Source: Ulva prolifera (lineage: Eukaryota; Chlorophyta; Ulvophyceae; Ulvales; Ulvaceae). Taken from it: DNA of 64,000 nucleotides. Both the position numbers and the translations under genes were made by a program. The stretch covers positions 4,609,810 to 4,673,809 of the forward strand of contig CM041197.1 in NCBI GenBank assembly GCA_023078555.1. The letters are read 5' to 3'. Positions 48,364 to 60,977 of the stretch are shown in pieces; the first letter of the stretch is position 1, and each line of letters opens with the position of its first letter. The notes under the pieces are model-generated. The model did not search any database, was not told the DNA's origin, and worked only from the letters and a program-made list of their open reading frames with translations.

Positions 48364-51300
48364 ATGCAGAGTCAGTCTCAGGCGAAGGATGCTAAATTAT
48401 ATAACTATCTGCAATTCCTCAGGACCTCAGGCTTTCCGGACGCTGCTGCGAAGCTGGAGCGAGAGTTCACTCCGGTTCCCGAAGCCGAAGCCAGAGGAGT
48501 ATCCCCCCAGGCTCCACAACCGGACTCTGCTTCATTAAAGGGACAGGATAGGTGTGATGGACTGCCAGCGATGCCCTGCTGAACAAGGTTTCATCTCATG
48601 TTTACTCTGCACAGGTCCCTGGCGGGGGCCGCACAGCGATCTGCAGCCTCGAAAAATGTTGCACTGAAATCTGTTCCATACTTCCTGATTTTTGGTAGCA
48701 GTCCATGGCGTTTCCATGTGGGGGAAGGGTGCAACTGTTCTTCGTAGGCCGCGACGAGGTTTCTTTGGACCCATCCGTGCCAACTGCGCAACCTGTAGAT
48801 AACAGTATTCATCTGCTAATGTGCTCTGTAATATGAGCACGCTGTCTGATGCTGTTTCCCGGGCATGCAGATCAAGTCAGCTCGATCGCCTGAGGCACTG
48901 CAGCACGTCTTCGCTGGAGAGCTGCGGCGCTGTGAGCGGTCCTATCGCAAGCTCTTGCCCTTCGCAATTTGCGTCCCCGTCGCATGCTGTAAGTGCAGGT
49001 CGGCATGACCACGGCGCACGAGTTTCTTCATCAGTGCCTGTCGCGTCCAGCAGTGCCAATCCACGGCAGGTGTCGACAGTTGCCAACGCCATTTCCACAT
49101 CTGAAGCGGACCAAGGCTTCACTCGCGTACCTGTGACGAATCAGGTGTGTAATTCAGCCGTTGAGCGTGCTTAGCCGGTCTCGTTTCACACTCGGCCCAT
49201 AATCATCGCTGTATTGTGCGTTCAGGTTTGGTTTGAGGCCAACGAGTTAAGTTCAGTTGCCGGCGAGCCAGCTTCGCGCAACCGAGGAGCAACAAGGCGA
49301 TCTCCCCAGCAGGCGTTACCGCATGGCTATTTTCACGGGGCCAGGAGGGACGAGGGTTCAGTACCCACAGCAGCTTTTCCAGGTAAGCTCACAGCATATG
49401 GACTCGTCACGTGTACTTGAAGCTTGTCGATACGTGACGATGCGTCGCGGTGCCCAGACAGACAGGCAGAATTGATGAATCAGCAGCCTGATGGCCAGAC
49501 CGTAATAGTAATACCTCGTTCTGTTGCGATGACTCATGCTGTCTTTCAGTGCCGACAATTTTACTTCACTAAGTCGGCCCTGTGATAGACCTTACTGCTT
49601 GACGATCTGCCAAGCAGAGCGTGGAAGTCTGGTCTGGTGTGGTAGGCTCGCCTGAAGTCGCTGTCAGTCCTAACCTCACAGCAACTTGACACAGACCTGG
49701 GTCAGACGTTTCTACATGTGATCATTGTACACAGTTGAGTACTCCAGTGGATGCATGGCACGAGTATCATCGTTGGATCCTGTGGAACCCCAGTTGCGAG
49801 TAGACTACGGTAGTCCAGCTGATCACAAAACGGTTCATGTGCTGCTGCGATGGTGTCCAGCTGACTGTCAGCAAGGTCCTCGTCAGAGCTCATGTTCTTC
49901 TCGGGTCATGGAAAGGCATGCAACGGCCAGAAATGAGCCTTGTACGCCTCGCCGTGACTGTGAAGGACTGCTGTGATGTCCCCAGTCGTGTCCTTTGATG
50001 GTCCCATGCCCAAGCGCTCCATGCTGGTGTGCTCTCACTGGCAGCGACCTTGAATTTGTCCCTTGTCTATGCAGGCCAGACAGCCTCCCTGCAGACACAG
50101 CTCCCTCCAGCACTTGTGCGCCTCGCCTCCCAGTGCTCCACCCACGGGCCGACTCCGCCCCAAGACCACCCAGCCCGCCGGTCTCTCTCCGAATCACACA
50201 ACAGTTTCAGCATCCGGCAGTCCGATGCTGATCCCCTCGGCCAGCCCTCGCCACGCCCGAGCTCCGCAGTCCCAGCCTGCATCTCCCCCGATGCCCCCTC
50301 ATTCTCCACCCCGGCGATCCCAAAATCCCCTTCTGCTGGGCGCGTGTGCTCCGTCGGCCACAGCACCGGAGGCGGCCCTGCCACTGCCGCCGCAGGGGGC
50401 GGCCTCGCCGCCATCGCTGCCAGCCACCTACGCAGCCTCGGGCGCCACTGCTCCGCCTCGGTGTCGACGCTGTCTGCGGCGGACGGCGTGGTTGCGTCGA
50501 GTTTAAGCGTCGGTAGCGGCGCCGGGCTGCGCCAGGGCGCCTGGCTCGGCTCGCATGACTCGCTGCGCCGCTCCACGGCAGCGGACGACTCGCCGCTGTT
50601 CGGGTGTGCCCCCCTCCGCAGTGCGCCGTCGGCACGGTAGCTCCGTGTGGCATGCGTCAGCCACTGACAGGCTGTGTCGACAGTCCATTATACAACATAA
50701 TCGGCATATGTGGTCCCGTTGACTCGGAGTTGTCAATGTCCAATAGGATACGGCTCAGTAAATTCAGATTTACTTTACTGCACATAAATGTGCACAATCG
50801 CACTGCACCGCCGGCTCCTTGTTCTCGGGCACCTCAGCTGGCAATTTGATGCTGCAAAGAGGCTGCAAATCCATTGCGACCTCACAGTTTTGCGCCAGCA
50901 TGTGCGTATTTATTTTGGTGGCCACTGCAGCTGTGCTCTGCAGCCGTGTAATTGTAGGCGTGCGCCCGCACATGTGGCCAGTCACCACCGGCTGCTCCGG
51001 CATGCCCACAATCAAATGTGTCCAACAGGATTGGCGTCAAGTCGGTAGCGGAGGCCGAGCTGTGTGACAACTTGTTGGGTTGGAGCTGTGCGCGCCTGGA
51101 CATGGTGCCCATCGCCACGTGCTGCCCCTGTCTCTTGACGTGCCTGCTTCGTCGGTGCAGGGACGTGGTGGCGGATGTGAATGACCCCCCGGACGCTCCA
51201 GATGACGCTGCGGTGTTCATGCATGATATCTCGCACAGCGCATGGCACCACTTCACGCGGCACGTCGCCAAGGAGGCCGCGTCCATTTCTGGCAGCTCTC

Positions 51301-54300
51301 TCTACACAGCCCAGGCCGTCGACCACCACGCCGCAGAGGTCCGCTCCGCCACGCTCTTCCATATCTTCCAGCTGCGACATTGGCGCCACAGCAAAGCAAC
51401 GAACATCATGATGGGAAACTCAGAATGACTGGCCACATCTGTTGTGGACCTTGTCAACTCTAGGCTTTGGGGACCACATGTCTTGTGATCCTCATAGGTT
51501 CCAGGATCCTATGAGGATCACAAGCCGTGAGTGAACAGCAATGCACCTGGCGTGGTTGAGTGTTGTTCAGGTATTGTAGCGGGGTCTAGCCAGTGAGCAC
51601 GGCGCATACATGTTCACATCGGCAACCTGGGTCTGCTATGCTGACGGCAGGGTGCACCGCGGGGTCAGCGCTTCTATCATCTGGCTTTCCATCTCAGACA
51701 TGCCTCGCAAACATTCCCCGCCTTGCCAGTGGATTCCGCAGCTCCGATTCAGTGTGACGGCGCCACCTGTTGACTGAGCCCTTCTTCAGATCGCTGTCGT
51801 CTGCTATGGGATGTTAAAACACGGTCGCTGTGCCGATGAACATTATGCGGCCTGGAACCAGCGAATGCCGTGTCCCTGACAGCTACACCCTGTGCAGGCG
51901 TCGTCGATGCGGCCCGGCACCCCCCACACAGTCCACTCTATGCCCTCCCGTGCCCCCTCCTGGACCACGGAGCGGCCCCCGGAATCGCCGTCATATTGCG
52001 CCCGGCTCACCCACTCCTCTGGCGGTGGCTTCACCGGCCACAGCTCCCCGCCCTCTATGCACAGCCTCAGTACCCCGTTCCACCATGCATATGCTCCGCA
52101 TGTGCCCCCTGACCACACCCAACTCCTCCCGCCGGCTTCTGCCCCTGCGGCGATGGCGATGCCTCCACACTGCCCTACGTCTCCACAGCCTCCCCTGCAT
52201 GCGCCTGACTCACTGCGGTGGCCTCCATCGCCGGGGCGGCTGTCCCCTGCGACATCGTGCGCCGCCGCCGTCGGCAATCCCCCTCCGCACGCGGACCGAG
52301 CCGCGGCCGCAGCGGATGTCACGGCTCCTGCCTTGTTTGCGGCGGCGGTGGCGGCGGCGGCTTCCGGGCCGTCCGGGTTGCCGCCGCCCCTGCTGCTCCC
52401 AGGCATCCCCCAGCGCTCGTCCCGGGACGGCAGCGGCGAGCCGCAGGGCTACGGCAGTGCAGAGTGTGCGACCGCAGACATGGGGTCGTCGTCGTCGCGG
52501 GGCTCGTGTGCGGAGAGTGTCAGCGTGGCCGGCCACTCGCACGACTCCTCCGGCAGCTGCAGTATCCTCGTCCGGGACGCGGGGTCGCTGGATCCGTCGC
52601 CGGGGGCGGAAGAAATCGGGCTGTCGGAAGAGTTTGAGCTGCCGCAGCATCCCCCGCCGCAGCCGGCCCTGCACAGCGGGAACGCCGCAGAGAGCGCTCC
52701 GGCGCCTGCTGCGCCCCAAGCGCTGGCGGCGCGGCAGCTTTCATCCTCGACGAAGGCGAGCTCGATTCGGAGGGAGGCATCGCTATGTATGGACCCCGGC
52801 ATGGCACAGCCAGGCACGGCAGTGGAGCACGGGTCCAGTCTCGGCGCCTCGCCGGCGCCTGACGTCAACAATGCTGAGGGAGATACCCCTGCCTCGGACG
52901 TGCTGCGTCCGGGTGAGCCAGAGCACAGCACGTTCACAGCGTGGCGCAGCGTGTCGGCGCCGCTGCAGGAGGCGCGGACGCTGCTCCTCGGCGACCTGTC
53001 CCGTGGCTGGGAGGCCGCCGCGGCGCTACACGCGCTCGAGTCCGTGCCGTCAGCCGCCGCGGGGTCGGCGGACTTCTCCGGCCTGGACACCGGCCGCGAC
53101 AGCCCCGCGGTGTCGAGTGAGCAGCTGCTGCAGCCGCTGCTGCTTGGCGCGACAGTGCAACCGGCAGGCGTGTCCCTCGAACAAGTATCCAGTGAGGCTC
53201 TCGCGACGTCGCCAGTGCTATCGGCGGCATCGCCGTTTCACTACTCCGCCCCGGGCCAGGGCGCGCAGAACTCGTCACCTGTGGCCATGCCTGCGAGCCG
53301 CACGCAGGCCGCCGCTGTAGTGCTCAGCAATCTCGGCGACCCCCATGCGCAGCCGCAGAGCCAGGGGCCGATATTTTTGGCAGCACCGGTGTCATCGACG
53401 GCTGCTGTGCCCATCCACGCACACGACCCGGCGGCGGCCGAGGCGGCGGACCTCGCGAGGCCGGAGGCCTCTCAGCCGGCGCAGGATAACATGTGTTCCG
53501 TCGGGTCGCTGATTGCGCTGCCGGATGCCGGGTCGATGGCGGCAGAGCGGGACAAAGAGTACCATCGTGCGCCATCGTTTGGGATTGACATCGTTCGGCA
53601 GGGTTCGTCGACGCAGAGCGCCGTGCCGGAGGAGGCAGAAGAGGAGTGTCAAGAGGACACGGGTGATTTTGATGTCACGCTCGATGCAGAGGAGCTGCCG
53701 CACTCGAACAGCAGGGCTGAGGAGGTTCTGGTGGGGGAGGAGCGAGCGAGGCATTCCATGGACTCGCTGCGGAGTGACGGCAGCACTGTCGCCGGCGCGA
53801 ACCCTCCTCCAGCAGACTCGGCCGCGCTCGCCACGGCCCCCTCGGCAGCCACGACCAGCCTCGCCGGCACGCTCACGTTCGCGAGCGACGGCCGGACTTC
53901 ACATGAGCCGTCGTCGCCACACGCACACAGCAGCCCCGGATATCGGCTGCCATCGGGGACGGAGTCGCCGCCGCCGCCGCCGCGCAGCGATGGCTACCGC
54001 GACGGGGATAGCTTCAACGGCGCCGCGATGGCGCGCGCATCCAGCGCGGGCCACGAGGCGGACGACGAGGCCGGCAGCGAGTGCGGGTCGATCGGGTCGT
54101 CCGAGATCCCGGTCGTGCAGCCGCTCGGCGTTCTGATGGGGCGGGGCTTGGCGGCGCGGCCCGAGTGCGCCCACGTGCGCGCACACAGTGCGCTCGTCGG
54201 CACCGAGTCCTCGCCGCCGTGGGTGAAAAGCACTCTCGCGATGCACAAGAGCCTGACGCTACGCGGCGACAGCAGCTCTCTCCTCCCGCAGCCTGACCTT

Positions 54301-57300
54301 GACCTCGGTGCGCAGTCGCTCATGCCAGCCGCGGCAGACTCCCCGCCGATGCCGCTGTTTGCTGGCAGCACCGGCGGCGGCTCCGGGCCGGTGCCGGGGG
54401 TCCCCGGCTTCATCTCCCGCGACAGCGCAGGTGCGCTGCACGCCCGCACAGCCAGCACGGCGGTCACGACGGCGGACACGAATGTCCGGACGACGAGCAG
54501 CAACGGGTTCTTCACGTGGGACTCGTCACACCTGTCGCGGCGGGAGAGCAGCGACTCGCTGTGCTCCGCCGTGTCGGTGTCGTCCGGCATGCCGACGAGC
54601 CCGATGCCGGACTGCTCGAGCCCGCTCGACCCGCTGACCGTCCCCGACGTCCTCATGCATACGGTCGGCAGCGTCTTTGACAGCCCGCAGCAGGCGACGC
54701 GCTCCAGCGGCGCCCCCCACGACTCGGAGCCGTCGGCGTTCGACCTCACGGAGTATGAGGCCGAATCGGACGCGGACGCGGGCGCCGACACGTCGGTGTG
54801 CCTGTTTGATCTGTCTCCGGCGGCTGCGGCGACGGCCGGTCGCCGCGGGAGTGCAACCGGCTCCATCCCAGCGGGCCCCTCCGGCAACCTGTCGCCGCCT
54901 GACTCCCCGTCTGCAACGCTGATGACGCTTACCCGGCCGGTGACAGCACCGGCATCCTCCCCTGGCATCACGCCGCTGAAAGTCACCCTAGACTCGTCCG
55001 GGGAGCTCCACGAGCTGCCCCGGCCGAGCAGCAACCTCGGGTCTCCGCGCAGCAGCGAGCTTGCGGCGCCGGACCTTGGCGCCGCGCTCATCTCGCCGCG
55101 GCGCGGTCCCGCGTGGTCGGCCCCCGCCCCAATCCCCTCCACCCACGGCGTCCTCGGCCCGATCCCCCCCAGCCCCCCCCTCCCCCCGGCCACCTCGGAC
55201 AAGGGATTCCTCCTCCTAGACGACAAGTTCCCGGAGTCAGAGTACAGTGCCTCACCTCTCGCGGCGGAGAGCTCGTGCGCGACCGCAGCCCCGGACTTCC
55301 GACTGCACCCCTTCGCGACCACATCCGCGTCGCTCGCGACATCGGTCGCGGACGCGGACTCAAGCACGCTGTGGGCGCCAGCTGAGCCCTCTGACTCGGC
55401 GCCGCTCCGTCAGGCGACTGCGCCGGAGAACCTCACCACGCGGTACCCCTCCGGCGCGGGGTCGGCAGCCCTCGCGCCGTCAGAGCCCTCCGACACCCAT
55501 GTGCGGCCGGACTCGATCTCGATCCTCAAGCCCGTCAAGCCGATGCTCTCGCAGCGGTCTTCATCGGCCAGTGCATCATCCCCAGCGGGCGTCGGGACGT
55601 GGGCGGCGCGGCCGCCGGCCCCGCAGCCGCCCCCCGCCATGCCCTCCGGCCGCCCGGCCCTGCAGCCGATCATCACGACCGCCCCCGTAGCGGCCGCCTC
55701 GCCGGCCGGGCCCCTCTCGCCGTCCACACCTCTCGACGCGTATCACTCCAGCACGCCGACGACATCCGGCGGCGCGTTTGCATGGGCGCGATACTTCCTC
55801 GACGCTCCCGCCTCCCGCATGTCCTCCCTGCAGTCCTCCCCCGCCTTCTCCCACCGCGCAATGTCAACGCATCGCTCCCCCTCCGGCCTCCCGGTGACCC
55901 CCTCCGGGTCCACATCCTCCGTCCGTGCCGCCGCAGCGGCCGCCGCGTCTGCGCCGCCGTCGATGCGCGCCGCCGTCCAGGCGGCGGCGTCTGCGAGCGC
56001 CAGTGCCACGGCGAATGAGCCGCCGGACTACGACCCCTCGGACACCCCGATGGTTCTGTGGCTACCAGTGTACCACCGCGCGCAGCGCACGGGCCTCGAG
56101 GCGCAGAAGGAGTTCCCCATCGCGATAGGCGACGTGATCGCGCAGCGGTACCGCGTGACGCTGCCGCTCGGCAGCGCAGCGTTCTCGCGCGCAGTCGCGG
56201 CGGTGGACATCCACACTGGCGACCACGTCTGCCTGAAGGTCATCCGCAGCAACAAGGACTTTTTCGATCAGTCGCTGGACGAGGTACCCTCCCCCCCCTT
56301 CCACTGCTGGCCGTGCGCCTAGCGTCCCTGCAGTTGACTATGTTGGCCCATGTTTATACCTACCGCGTGCCATCGCGTTGCTGCCTTGAGGCACCCATCA
56401 CTGCCCCATGTAGTTTAACATCTATGGCGATGCTGTCTGCGTTGCGGGGTGCATGCGTGCCTTGTGAGCGCGAGTGCGTGCGCGTGCAGATCAAGCTGCT
56501 GCAGATGGTCAATCAGGCCGACCCCGACGACACCAAGGGCATCGTGCGCCTGCGCAACTTCTTCTACTGGCGGGAGCACCTCGTGCTCGCAACGGAGCTG
56601 CTGCACCTGAACCTCTACCAGTGCGCACGGCGCGCCACCTCGGCCGCGGACCGCTACTTCACCCTCGACCGTGTCCGCGAGATCGCCGTGCAGGTGCGCC
56701 CGCCGCCCTGGCCACTCACCAACAGTACTGTGAAGCACCTTCCCGTCTCTAATTCGCTCTCGTCTTTGTCTCAATCACCGAGTGCCGTCTTATCCTCTCT
56801 TCGGTGGTGAAAGCAGGTTAGAGATGAATGCCATTGAACATGGTGGTCTGGTGACTGGGCTCACAGTCTTGCGTACTGTCTCTGATGAGCCCGCGCTGCA
56901 GCGCGCTGCAGCGCGCTGCCGTCCTGTGGCACTCGCGTTGCTTTGGATCCTGACGGCGTGGGGTCTGCCCTGGCGCTCTACCGCGCGAATGCCCGTGCCG
57001 CTCGGCACTGGTGCCCTGGAATTGACACACGGCCTTCCCCGCCTCCCCGCCGATGCCCGTTTGTAACCACGCTGCCGCCACGCTCACCCCTACACGCCTG
57101 CATGCATGTGCATGTGCGTGCCGCCCGCAGATCGGGCTCCCAGCAGGATATCGAGTGTCGCGACGACCAGCCGTTGACACGTCCTTCCCGCCCGCAGGTG
57201 CTGCGGTCGCTCGCGTTCCTGCACGCTCTCGACCTCATCCACTGCGACCTCAAGCCCGAGAACATCATGGTCGCCGAGTTCGAGCGGCCGGCCGTCAAGA

Positions 57301-57962
57301 TCATCGACCTCGGGAGTTCGTGCTTCCGGCACGACCGCCTCGCGACGTACGTGCAGAGCCGCAGCTACCGTGCCCCCGAGGTCCTCATCAAGGCGCCGTA
57401 CGGCCCCAAGATCGACATCTGGAGCCTCGGGGCGATCCTCGCGGAGCTCGTGACCGGCTCCGTGCTCTTCCCGGTGCGAACTCGCACCCGCCTGCATTCA
57501 CGCCCTTCTCTGCATTCACGTGTGTCGGGCAGAGATGTGATGTGTCTGCGGGCTACGTAATGTCTGCACATGGCGAATGCCGTGGCCCATGCATGTTCGC
57601 GACGCGGCCCGTGTGCGGTGCAGAACGTGTCCGTGGCGACGATGCTCGCGAAGATCGAGTCGGTGTGCGGGCCGCTGTCGGACGACGTCGTCGCCGCTGG
57701 CCGCAACTCCCACCTCCTCTACACCCGCTCCCGCCAGATCTACGAGCGCGACCCCGGTACCGGAGCGCTGAGCGTGCTCAAGCCGGTGCGCTCGAGGATG
57801 GCCGCGCAGCTGCCCCCCTCCGCCGCTGCCGACGCCGCGTTCGTCGACTTCCTCGAGCAGCTGCTCCAGACGGACCCGGCGCTGCGGCCGTCGGCCGAGG
57901 CAGCGCTCGCACACCCGTGGCTACGGGGGGCCGCGTCGCTCTCTGGCGGAGACCCCACATGA
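48364..57962 (+). CDS. DYRKP: Plant-type DYRK kinase (DYRKP) with giant disordered N-terminal region
   Basis: Nine exons: 48364-48551, 48871-49144, 49226-49382, 50075-50636, 51161-51338, 51898-56283, 56490-56693, 57198-57473, 57624-57962. Every phase closes, giving 2187 aa. The N-terminus has a LisH-like helix pair (LYNYLQFLRTSGFPDAAAKL), as in land-plant DYRKPs. About 1800 Ser/Pro/Ala-rich residues follow, mostly in one 4386-bp exon. The kinase occupies about 1859-2180: GSAAFS glycine loop, Lys1900 in VCLKVI, NKDFFDQSLDE, HCDLKPEN (Asp2000), DLGSSC (Asp2020) and the DYRK activation motif YVQSRSYRAPE with Tyr2034 and Tyr2040. All catalytic residues are present. The second Tyr of that motif is the one DYRKs autophosphorylate. 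The Chlamydomonas DYRKP (STD1 mutant) restrains starch and oil build-up, so a role in carbon storage and stress is likely. A very large product for the family. Confidence 0.9.
50701..50779 (+). repeat. Dispersed repeat family B copy in DYRKP intron 4
   Basis: 79 bp, the closest match to 16612-16690. It carries CCAATAGGATACGGCTCAGT and ends TTTACTTTACT. The copy lies in the intron between 50637 and 51160. Confidence 0.75.
51482..51524. repeat. Hairpin in DYRKP intron 5
   Basis: A 17-bp perfect inverted repeat (CTTGTGATCCTCATAGG and its complement at 51508-51524) around a 9-nt loop. Confidence 0.85.
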
Positions 57963-58462
57963 ACGGGCCTGGGTGCGTGACGCGGCGACGGGAGACTGGG
58001 GCGAGTTTCGGCTCTGCGGCGTCGCTGCGGCGCATGCATGCATGTTGTGTGCGCAGGTATGGTGAACTGCGTCTGGAGTGGCTGCAGCGAATTTGTCAGA
58101 CAGTGAAACAGCAGGTACAGGGCATGAGGCTGTGGTGTCAGTAGGGCGCCCTGATCGGTGGTGCCAGTTGTGAGCTGTGGATCTGAGTCTGGCACAGCTG
58201 GGGCGGCCCATCTCTGCGTCACACGTCTCAATGCGGCTGAGCACCTTATCGGCAGGCCGCGATCTTTGAGCCTTGCGACGGTGCAGCCGTGGCCACTGTC
58301 AGGCTTGCTGTCTGTCGAGTGTTGTACAATGCTGTGGTGTGGGGCGGAGGACGGAGGATGGATGCAGTGGCTGGACGGCGTGAGTGGTTGACGCGGGCCG
58401 CCTACTCGAGCCTGCGGCATCCACTTGCCTGTACGGCTGTCGTCGTGCCCTCCATCAATGTG

Positions 58463-58464
<2 letters not shown>

Positions 58465-58540
<76 letters not shown>
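58465..58540. repeat. (GT)38 microsatellite
   Basis: 76 bp of uninterrupted TG dinucleotides. Confidence 0.98.
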
Positions 58541-58542
<2 letters not shown>

Positions 58543-59166
58543 CCTGCCGCCGCAGCGCATTTTCTGGCCGTTGGCGCGTTGCCAGGTGTTGTATTTTTTC
58601 CATGACTGTGGCAGCTTCGGCAGCAACTGGGAGACCGGTGCTCGTCTGACCCCTCAGATGCCATTGAGCGCAGCACAGCACGCTCGAGGCTCGTTGAGGC
58701 ACCGTGACAGTGGACCAGGGAGCACGGCTGCAGAGAGAGAGTCGGCTCTAGCCTCGTGCGAGGTGGGGCGCGTGTGCGTGCGTGGCTGTGTGGTGCATGG
58801 CGGCGGGCGGCGGTCCGTGCAGGGTTTTGTATGTGGGCCGTACGCTGTGTCATCCGCAGCTGTGGCACGGTCGCACTGAGGCGCCTGTGGGGCCAGCCAG
58901 CGTCAGCTTTGTACAGTGACCGGCTGCAGGGCTGCAGGATGTTCAGGCTGCTGCGCGGTGATGGCACAGGCCCTGTGTGTGTCTGTACATGTATGAGTGT
59001 TTTAGTGTGTGTTGTATGCTCGCCTGTCGATGTTGTTGGTCTGGCGTCTACGTGCGCAGCATGTGATGCTGTCCTCCGTATTTTTGCAACTCTTTGCTGC
59101 TACATGCCCTCCTCAACACATGGCTCGTCATGCTTTCGATGGACTGGTGCTTAGCTGTGCGAATAT

Positions 59167-59238
59167 CTGGAAACCTCGATTGCTTCATATCATCACTTAT
59201 TATATGCAAGTTACATATAAAGCGATTGAGGTTTCCAG
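59167..59238. repeat. Imperfect fold-back repeat
   Basis: Arms of 24 bp (59167-59190 and 59215-59238), beginning CTGGAAACCTC and matching at about 21 positions, around a 24-nt A+T-rich loop. Confidence 0.8.
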
Positions 59239-60555
59239 CTGTCGTCGGGCGAGCTGCTGCTTGATCCATTGGAAACGGTTGCTGCCAGTCTGAACCAGTG
59301 CTCCTTGGTGCGCTCTGGACATGTGTCCCGGATTGATCCAATCGCAGAACAAAATCACCCATAGCCAGCACAGCATATTCCGTAATTTCTGGTCAACCGC
59401 TTTTTTTTTTCACTCCAGACCTGCAAAAAATCACTAAGCGGATCGAGGACACATAGATACATGCCTGGATGAAAGGCAGGTCCACTGTGGCTCAGCATCC
59501 ACACCAATGCAGCTGCCTAACGCTGTGCAGCAACAAGATGGCAGAACAAAACCAAATCTTCGAGGCTGGGCATCACACAGTCACACTTCAACATTGGGTA
59601 TGAGGCACTGTCCATGGGCTGCGGCGGCACCATCACCTTGCAGCTGATCGTGCACATGCACTTGTTGTGGGGCGAAATGACTCGACCACATTTACAGTGT
59701 GAATCTCCATAGGATATAATCGGTGTGTTCCTTACACACGGACTCTGACCAAGATTCCCGTGTACTGTCAAGTCAGCACCATGTAGGGCTGACTAGTTCA
59801 CTCACATCATTACTCAAGAGAACTGTTGCATGCAGGAGAGGCGCCTCCGCCCATGTCCCCTGGCTGTCGAATCAGCCCTCCAAGCACAACAACGATCATG
59901 ACCAAATGCATGAATACCATTTGGCCTTTGAAGCCCGACACAAAGTAGGCGGCAGTGCATGGATTGGACACCTCAAACGGTTTCGAATTTCAGATTGTGT
60001 ATTCCAGTGCGCATGGCCATGTCATCACACACACTTACAGGCCATCCGGCCTGAGCGGTGGGGTGCCCCTCGGGAGCCCCGCCCGCGTGACGCCACCAAC
60101 CGCTGGCCTCTGCCTCCAGCTGGGCCGGGTCCGGTGGGCGTGCGGGGTGCCTTCGTTGGCATGTGCAGTGATTGCGGAGACGGCTTGGGCGATGCATCAT
60201 CCTGGGTGCGGTGCGGCGTGCGCCGGCGAGGCTGCGCGGCGGTGTGCCGGGCTGGCGTGGTGTGCTGTGGCTCGGGGGGTGGGGGTGGGGTTTGGGGCTA
60301 GGGCGGCCCCCGGCGATTGGGCGGCCATGACGAGCAGCCTCAGGCAGCAGTGTGCTGGGCGCGGCCCTGTCGTACGGCGGCAGGCGTTGTGGTGTTGCCG
60401 GTTGTGTTGTGTGTGGGCCGTGGGGTCTGTGCGTGTGTGCGCTGGTGTGTGGGTGTGTGCTTGGCGGTCTGCGGATCTGTGTCGCTTGCTGCGCCGGTGA
60501 TGGGTGAGATGTGCATGGGTGTCTTGGTGTTTGCTTCGTCTGCTTGCTACTTTCA

Positions 60556-60594
60556 CGGTGCTGCCCGCCTTGCTGCCCTTGTCCTTGTAACACA
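60556..60594 (-). repeat. Dispersed repeat family A copy
   Basis: GGTGCTGCCCGCCTTGCTGC followed by CCTTGTCCTTGTAACAC, one of the best-preserved inverted copies. Confidence 0.7.
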
Positions 60595-60650
60595 CTTACA
60601 GAGGAATGTGACGAATGCTCTGCGCCGGTTGAGTGTGGCGTTGTGCAAAG

Positions 60651-60977
60651 AGAAAGCTATTGTGCTCCGTGCGGGCATTCAATCTTTGGCTGGCATCACC
60701 GGCAGGGCTATAGTACGCGAGCGTGCCCGGCCTAGTGCCATGAATGAGAGGGTTTGCGAGTGGATTCCTAGAAACGGCCCGATACCCGCCCTCTGTCCTT
60801 TGTAACCACATACAGAGGAAAGCTGTGCTCCGTACGGGGCTTCAATCTTTGGCGGGTACCGTCGGTAGGGCTGTGGTGTGTGCCCGGCCTAGTGCCATGA
60901 ACAACTGATAGGTTTGAGAATGGATTCTGAGAACTGGTAGCATGCCCGGCCTCTGTCCTGTGTATCCACATGCAGAG
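60651..60977. repeat. Two-unit tandem repeat of about 160-167 bp
   Basis: Units start at 60651 and 60818 with GAAAGCT. They share TTCAATCTTTGGC and GCCCGGCCTAGTGCCATGAA and end CTCTGTCC near a CACATNCAGAG motif. The unit ends resemble the worn inverted head of family A. Confidence 0.75.

Noticed and set aside
48601-48760. Candidate extra exon near the DYRKP start
   Set aside because: Splicing 48551 directly to 48871 keeps phase and needs no extra exon; the candidate has no convincing donor.
14648-50779. Family B as a Helitron end
   Set aside because: There is a small hairpin near the fixed end, but the copies do not finish with CTRR and instead carry pentamer tails.
58289-58967. Frames of 170-196 aa around the microsatellite
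   Set aside because: They run straight through the (GT)38 tract as CV or TH repeats, so openness is a product of the repeat.
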